This document shows positions 9,201 to 18,200 of a stretch of DNA of 33,115 nucleotides, piece by piece. Numbering within the stretch: position 1 is the stretch's first letter; the number at the start of each line of letters is the position of its first letter. Source of the DNA: an uncultured Flavobacteriales bacterium (GTDB taxonomy: Bacteria > Bacteroidota > Bacteroidia > Flavobacteriales_G > Salibacteraceae); the NCBI GenBank assembly GCA_937121175.1, contig CAKZKD010000032.1:1-33115 (forward strand), given 5' to 3'. The notes under the pieces were generated by a model that was not told the origin of the DNA, did not search any database, and was given only the letters and a program-made list of their open reading frames with translations. A program made the translations under genes and the position numbers.

Positions 9201-12200
9201 GAACAACCGTTTGAAGTACTCACAGAAACTGCATAATTTCCAGTAGTCTTAACGTTCAGCGTATTTGAAGTATCACCGCTAGTCCAAGTATTGTTTGACA
9301 ATGCTGTGCTCGATAGCAAAACACTATCCCCAACACAGAAATCAATTGAACCATTTGCAGTAACAACTGGTGCTGTCGGTGAATTGAACACTGCAATGCT
9401 TACAGCATCTGAAATAGCTTCACAACCTACGCTATTTGTCGCTTTTACATCGTATGTACCAGCTGTTTTTACCACAATAGAATTAGTTGTATCACCACTA
9501 CTCCAAAGAATTCCTGAATTAACGCTTGAACTCAATACAACACTATCTCCAGAACAAAACGAGGTATCACCGTTAACTGTGATAATTGGATTAGTTGGAT
9601 GGGGTTTAACGTTAACCATTATGCTGTTGGAGGTTGCTGAACATCCATTTGGTGTTATCACGGAAACTGCATAGTTTCCTGTAGCGGTTACACTGATAGA
9701 ATTCGTAGTATCCCCATTCGTCCAATTATTATTTGTTAATGCTGAACTAGTAAGTAAAACGCTACCTCCGTCACAAAAATCTACAGAACCATTAGCGGAA
9801 ATAACAGGAGCAGACGGGGAGTTAAACACTGAAATATTAACTGCCTCTGCGCTAGCTTCACACCCATTTGTGTTGGTAGTTTTTACACCATAAGTGCCTG
9901 CGGTTCTGACGATAATCGAGTTTGTGGTATCACCCGTACTCCACAAAAGACCACTATTGATAGTTGAACTCAATACTACACTATCGCCAGAACAGAAAGA
10001 AGTGTCTCCGTTGACGGTAATTACTGGTTTTGTCGGCTGAGGCCTAACATTAACCATAATACTGTTTGAAGTTGAAGAACAACCGGTTGCCGAGTTAAGT
10101 GTAACTGCGTAATTACCAGAAGCTGATACAACTACTGTATTTGTTGTATCACCCGTTGTCCAGAGGTTATTTGTTGGAGACGAACTGATTAACAATACGC
10201 TTTCGCCGTCACAAAAATCTACAGATCCGTTTGCTGAAACAACAGGTGCAGCTGGACGTGCATTTACTGTGATATTGGTTGGCATTGAGGTCGCGTCACA
10301 TCCGAACTGATTCGTTGTTTTAACAGAATATGACCCCGTATTTTTAACCACAATGGAAGAACTAGTAGCTCCTGTACTCCACATCAGGCCAGCATTAACA
10401 CTAGAAGTGAGCTGAACACTATCTCCTGAACAGAATGTGGTGTCGCCGCTTACCAAAATTGTTGGAACAGCAGGCTGGGCGTTAACTTGCACCGCAACAG
10501 GATTAGAGGTGCTACCACATGAACTGGACGCTCCAACAGAGACAGTGTATTGACCAGAAGTTTTCACATTGATACTAGAAGCAGTTGAACCATTAGACCA
10601 TAATACGTTAGATGCATTCGTACTTAGTGTTACTGAATCTCCCGAACATAAAACAGTGTCACCCGAAACCATAATTGAAGGTTTTGATGGCACTGAATTG
10701 AAGCTCACTATTTCGCTTACCGTGCCACTTTCACAACCAGAGTTACTCTTTACATGCAATTGGTAAGTTCCGTTGGTTGAAACTATAATACTTGAAGTTG
10801 TGTCTCCCGTTGACCACACATTCCCTGTAGCAGAAGACGAGAATAGTAAAATGCTGTCTCCAACACACAAATCGTTCGTATCGCTCCGAGTGATGGAAGG
10901 TGTTTGTGGTATTGTATTTAAGCCAATTGAAGTAAAGTCTGAAGTTGTAGAACAACCATTAACTGCAACTGCCGTTACCGAATAATTACCAGCATTCTTC
11001 ACTGTAATGGAATTCGTGCTTTCACCAGTGGACCATTGTACCGTGCCACCAAAGCTGCTAGAAAGCGTAACACTATCTCCTACACAAATTTGATTTAAAC
11101 CAGAATTAGTAATCAACGGCTTCGCAGGCGCATTGTTCACCACAACATTTGCCGGTTGAGAACTACTAGTACAACCAAACTGGTTGGTAAAATCAACGGT
11201 ATAGCTTCCAGCATTTTTCACTAAAATTGAAGTAGAAGAATCGCCGGTTGACCATTTATTACCATTTGGTTGATTTGAAATAAGAAGCACACTATCTCCT
11301 GTGCAGAACGTGGTATTTCCAGAAGCGTTAATAACAGGACTACTTGGCGAAGGATTTACTGTAACTAGAACTGGAACTGAAGTTGACTTACAACCGTTTG
11401 AGCCTGTTGTAGTGGTTGCATAGTATCCCGTTTGTTTTACGGTGATTGTATTAGAGGTAGACGAATCGCTCCAAAAATTACTAACCGTATTTGATGCCAG
11501 AGAAACTGAATCCCCTGAACAAATAACGGAGTCCCCAACTAAGGTAACCAATGGTTTTGATGGCTCTGGAAGTAAAGAAATATTTATCGGATTTGACTCA
11601 GATGCACACCCACCAGCATTCGTATATTTTACAGTTATTGAAGCAGCGGAATCAACAGTAATCACTGAATCTTGGATGCCATTGCTCCATGTAACATTGT
11701 TAGATGGTGAAGCTTTTAATTGCACACTTTCTCCTTTACAAAAAGAGGTAGAACCCAAAGCAGTAATTATTGGCTTAGCTGGGGGCGCCAAGAATAACAC
11801 AGTGTCTTCATTTGAAGTAGAAACACAATTGTCGGCATCCGTTACCTGAACTTTGTAGTTTCCGTTGGTCGATACTTTTATTGTTTGAGTTGTATCGCCA
11901 GTTGGGAACCAAACATTGCCAGAAGAGCTACTTGAAGAAAGCACTAGGGAGTCTCCTAAACACACACCTGCCGATGAGCGGTTAATAGCAGGTATTGTAT
12001 TCGTTGTGATTTGTAACGGATCGGATGTCGAAGAACATCCACTTCCATCAGTGTATGTTACCGTGTAAGCTCCACCTTGGGTTGCAGTAATAGTTTGTGA
12101 AGTTTGTCCACCGGGGTACCATTCAATTCCTGATGTTTGATTAGTTGAAAGAATTACGCTTCCTCCTAGGCAAAATTTTACAGGCCCAGAAGCTGTTAAC

Positions 12201-15200
12201 GTTGGTTTGGCTGGAGGCGTACCAGCCGTAACAGGAATCGAATTAGATTGAACAGAACAAGAGTTAGAATCAGTTGCGATAACATAATAATTTCCTGGAG
12301 TGGTAACGTTCACCGTTTGCGTTGTCATTCCACCTGGATACCAAGTAATTCCAGTACTCCTATCGGCTGTTAACGTAACCGAACTACCACTACAAATAGT
12401 TGTGACCCCTACAGCCGTAATCGTAGGTGTAACCGCTACTCCGACTTTGAAAGTACTATCACTTTGATCTGTTTTTGTTGCATCAGAAGCATCTGAAACA
12501 CGAATTAGGTATTGAGAACCTACTTGAGAAGGTACATTCCAATCGTAGGTTCCTGTTGCACTTCCGTATGCATTTTGAATGGTCGTCCAAGAGAGTCCTG
12601 CATTACTGCTGTATTCGATTTTATATGCCGCTGAATTACCTGAATCTGTCCAACGAATTTGTTGCTGGGTACATCCATTCCAGAATTCACCACCGCTTGG
12701 CTGGTTAACAGTAATTTTCTGGGAACCTGCAACAATCTTGAACGCAACAACACTCTGAGTTTGCTTACAATTTGCAATGTTATCGGTGATTCTAATTTTT
12801 GCGTTGTTTGTAACTGTACCAGGAACTATCCATTGATATGTATTGCCACTAGTGTTAAAGTTAAACGCAATGTTTGTCCAAGTACTTCCACCGTTAGTGG
12901 AGTAATCTATGTTGTAGTAATTTGAAGTACCGTTACTGGTCCAATCCAACAATACAGTGTCGCCTACATAATATGTCTCTCCATTATTGGCCGTGTTTAA
13001 TTTTAACGGAAGAGAAATCGCAAATGGATTATCACTTTCGTCTGACTTAGATGCATCGTTTCTATCTCTTACACGAACCTTTACCTTAGCAGAACCCGTA
13101 TTTGGCATGGTCCAGTTATAAATTGGATTGGAACTGGAAGAATAGAAGTTACTATTGATAGTTGTCCAATTAGTTCCTCCATCAAGCGTATAAGCAATAT
13201 TGTATCGGTTCGATGTTCCGCCTGCTTTCCAAGTAATGGAAGTAACGGTACATCCTCTGTAGTTCACTTGGCCATTATTTCCATTTGGAGAAAGAAGAGT
13301 AATGCTTGGTGTGATAAAGAAATTGGCGTTGCTTATGTCGTACATAGAAGCATTTCCATATTCAGAAACTCTAACTAATGCTTTTTCCGTAGAAACATTT
13401 GGTACAGACCAAACTTCAGAACCATCGTTGTTGGTAATGTTTGAAATCACGTTCCATGTAAGGCCTGAATCCAAGCTATAATCAAGTCTTACATAGGGTG
13501 ATGTAAGATGAGAGCTTGACCAGCGAACCGTATAGTTTTGACCTTGATAAAGTGTGTTTGCGCCATTGGGTGCAGTTAATGTTAAAGTAGGCGTTGGAGG
13601 GGTTACCTCAAATACGGAATCACTTTCGTCGTACTTGCAACTGTTGTAATAATCCTCTACCTTAATTTTATAATTTACACCAGGATTGTTTGGTACCGAC
13701 CAATTGACACTATTAGCATAAGTATTACTCGTTACATAACTATAAGATAAACCATCATTCGTAGAGTACCTTACTCTAAATCTAGAGACACCGTTATCTA
13801 CCCAAGTGATAAGGTTCGTAGTTGAAGCCTCCCATTCTTCCCCTCCAAGTGGAGAAGTTACAATGATATCTGAGTTAGGCACTATTGTAAACTTTGAATC
13901 ACTTTGATCAGAAAGATTTCTTGAAGCGTCACTAACCCTAATAAAAGCGTTTGCGCCTGACAATTTAGTTGGCAGACTCCAATTAAAATTTGAACCTGAT
14001 CTATTCGAAATGAATATCCAAGTAGCTCCACTATCCAGAGAATATTCAACCCGCACCGTTCCAGAAGTTCCTCCACTCAACCACGAAATATTTTTTGACT
14101 CACAGCCTCTCCATAATTCACCGCCATTGGGTGATGTTAAGGTCAAATATGGTTCTCTAACTGTAAATCTTCCACTCCAATCATACACTGAAGGACTCCC
14201 TGATTCAGTTACCCTTACAAAACATTTTGTAGAAATAGAATCTGGTACAGTCCAAGTGTGGCTTCCGTCGTTCGAGGTAGTTTGTACAACACTTTTCCAC
14301 GTTGTACCCGAATCCGAAGAAAAATCGATGTTTACAAACGAAGAATTCAAGTATTGGCTTGACCACCGGATTGAGTATGCACTTTGAGGGTATAGTATAT
14401 TTCCGTTTGGCGCAGTTACAGTAATTACTGGTTGCGGGGGTAATACACTGAAAACAGAATCGCTCTCATCGTATTTACAACTGTTGTAATAATCTTCTAC
14501 CTTTATTTTGTAGTTAGCGCCGGGATTATTAGGTACAGACCAATTGTGAAAATTACTGTAGGTGTTTGAGGTGATGTAGCTGTATGATGCTCCGCCGTTA
14601 CTTGAAAATCGAACCCTAAATCGAGAAACATTATTATCAACCCAAGAAACACGTTCCGTCGTTCCTGCTTCCCATTGTTCACCACCAACCGGGTCAGTAA
14701 TAATAATATCTGTGTTCGGAACGAACGTGAATTTAGAATTACTTCTATCCTCAGTTCCTTTACTAAAATCGCGGATTCTTATGAATCCTTTTGTGGAGCT
14801 GAGCTTTGAAGGAACGCTCCAGTTAAAATTTGTACCTGATCGGTTGGTAATAAAATTCCAAGTTGCACCGGAATCTAAAGAATATTCTAATCTGTATGTT
14901 CCAGAACCTCCACCAACTGACCATGAGATAGATTGTGTATTACAGCCCTTTACAAGCTCACCTCCGTTCGGAGTATTCAAAGTGATGAAGGGAGATGCAA
15001 TTGAAAATGTAGCGTTGCTAATGTCGAATAGCGAAGGATTATTGTATTCACTAACCTTCACTAAGACATTGGTTGTTATAGAATTCGGAATTATCCAAGG
15101 GTCACTTCCATCATTTGCGGTCACACTGCTGTTCACAACCCAAGTAGCACCAGAATCTAATGAGTATTCAGTTCTTACAAAAGCCGAAGTCAGGTAAGAA

Positions 15201-18200
15201 GAGGACCAATTAATGCTTCTAGACTCTCCAGGATAAAAAACATTTCCACCGTTCGGATAGGTTACATTAAGAACAGGTGTTGGAGGGGTAATAGAGAACA
15301 CCGTATCACTTTCATCGTATTTGCAAGAGTTGTAATAATCCTCCACCTTTATTTTGTAACTAGCTCCAGGACTATTTGGTATGGTCCAATTTTGTGAATT
15401 ACTGTAGGTGTTTGACGTAATGTATGAATAGGATGTTCCTCCATTTGAAGAAAAACGCACTCTAAACCGAGATACGCCATTATCAACCCAAGTAATAGTT
15501 TTACTTGTTCCAACTTCCCATTGCTCACCTCCATTTGGAGATGTTACAATTATATCCGAGTTAGGTATAAGGCTAAACTTAGTGTTACTTTGATCACTCA
15601 ACCCTCTTGCCGCATCACTTACTCTTACAAATGCATTTGATGAAGATAGTTTAGTTGGCAGACTCCAAGTAAAATTAGACCCCGAACGATTGGTAATAAA
15701 AACCCAAGTAGCCCCACTATCTAGTGAGTACTCCACTCTTACAGAACCAGATGTTCCACCACTCGTCCAAGAAATACTTTTGGACTCACAACCCTTCCAA
15801 ACCTCTCCTCCATTCGGAGAAGTGAGGGTAAGATAAGGCTGTGCAATCGTAAATTTCCCGCTCCAATCGTAAATAGTTGGACTACCGCTTTCAGTAACTC
15901 TAATAAAACAATTCGACGAAATTGAATTTGGCACTGACCAAGAATGAATACCATCGTTAGCTGTAGTTTGCGCAACACTATTCCAAGTTGTCCCAGAATC
16001 TGATGAAAAATCAATATTAACAAAGGAAGAATTTAAGTATTGACTAGACCATCTAATGGAGTAGGATTGTTGTGGGTAAAGCGTATTTCCATTTGGAGCC
16101 GTAACCGTTATTACAGGCTGTGGAGGTAAAACGGTAAAAACTGAATCACTCTCGTCATATTTGCAGCTATTGTAATAGTCTTCAACTTTAATTTTATAAT
16201 TTGCTCCTGGATTATTGGGAACAGACCAATTGTGAAAATTGCTATAGGTATTAGAAGTAATGTAGCTATACGATGCACCACTATTAGAAGAAAAACGAAC
16301 TCTGAATCGAGATACGTTGTTATCAACCCATGAAATTCGTTCTGTTGTTCCGGCTTCCCATTGTTCACCACCAACTGGATCTGTGATGATAATATCAGTA
16401 TTAGGCACAAAGGTAAATTTCGAGTTACTCTGATCTTGAATTCCTCTGCTTATATCCCTTACCCTAATAAAACCCTTTGTGGAACTTAACTTTGAAGGAA
16501 CAGTCCATGAGTAACTTGTTGATGAGCGATTATTTATAAACACCCATGTAGATCCTGAATCCAAGGAATATTCTAGTCGATACGTACCAGATCCGCCACC
16601 CACTGACCATGAGATAGACTTCGATTCGCAACCCTTCCAAATTTCGCCACCATTAGGAGCGTTGAGCGTAATAAACGGAGAAGCAATATTAAATGTGGTA
16701 TTACTAACGTCAAATAGAGTAGGATTTCCATATTCACTAACTCTAACAAGAGCATTTGTAGTAATTGTATTAGGAATTGTAAAAGGATCGCTACCATCGT
16801 TTGCAGTTACACTGCTATTTACAACCCAAGTTGCTCCTGAATCTACTGAATACTCCGTTTTCACAAAAGCAGAAGTTAAATATGACGAACTCCAGTTAAT
16901 ACTTCTGGACTCTCCAGGATAAAAAGTTTGTCCACTGTTAGGATAAGTTACGTTTATGATTGGTGTCGGAGGAGTTACGGTAAATGTGCTATCGCTTTGA
17001 TCTTCGAAACAAGCTGTGTAATAATCTCTAACGCGAATCAAATAATTTGAGGATGGAGTATTAGGAACTGTCCAGTTAACCGAATTTCCGTAGGTGTTTG
17101 AGGTAACGTAACTCCAAGTACTTCCTGCATTACTTGAATACCAGACCCTAAACCTTGACCTTCCATTATCAACCCAAGTAATCGTTTTGGTTGTTCCTGC
17201 TTCCCATTGCTCGCCACCCGTCGGAGAAGTAACTATGATACTCGTATTATTTGAAATATTAAGAGAGTTATCCGAAACATCATTTGTACTTGCATTGTTT
17301 CTGTCGCTAACTCGAATCAATGCCGAACCCTTAATAGTATTTGGCACCGCCCAGGTGTAACCAGCGTTTGTAGTGCTTGAACTGTAAACATTTGTTGCTA
17401 TTGCAGTCCATGTAGAGCCGTTATCGATCGAATAATGGATATCGTACCGTCGGTTAGTTATACCGCCGTTTGCCCAACGAATGGTGTAGCTATTACAACC
17501 CTGAAAATTCTCGCCTCCATTTGGGTAGGTCACTGTAATAAATGGGTTTTTAATGGTAAAATAATTATTACTTGAATCAGCCAAATTTGACCCTACTGCC
17601 TTTACTTTCACCATACAAGCGTTTGATGGTGTATTCGGAACTGTCCACAAATGACTTCCTGTATTGGCTACCCCTGTAACAATTGGAGTCCAAGTATTTC
17701 CAGAATCGGTAGAATAATCAAGTGCAATTAAGTTCGTTGTCAAGTTTGCTGCGCTCCACTGAATATTATAGCCTGTACCTGAGTAATAGGTCTGACCTCC
17801 ATTTGGTGTTGTTAGTGATAATGTAGGCGTAGGAGGGTCGATAGTAAAAACATTATCACTTTTATCAGTCATACAAGCATTGTAGTAATCCGTGATTTGC
17901 ACCAATGCAGTTGTGGACTGATTGTTAGGTACAGTCCAGTTATAAATTCCCGTAGTGTTGTAGTAGTTGGAACGAATGGTTGTCCAGTTAGAACCCCCGT
18001 TGATAGAATACTGAATATTGTAACGGTTCCCAGTTCCTGTAGCTGCCCAGGTTATGCTTTTTGAAGTACCAGCTTCCCATGTCTCGGAACCATTTGGAGA
18101 AGTTAGAATGAGCGGAGCAGTAATGGTAAACGAAGAATTACTTTGATCGACAATTGACGGTGTGTTCGAATCCTGGATTCGAACTAAGCAGTTAGAGGTG

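Noticed and set aside
6542-12430. Regular ~219-bp periodicity that might suggest a CRISPR or satellite array
   Set aside because: The period matches a protein domain in frame, units differ at most codon positions and there is no repeat/spacer structure.
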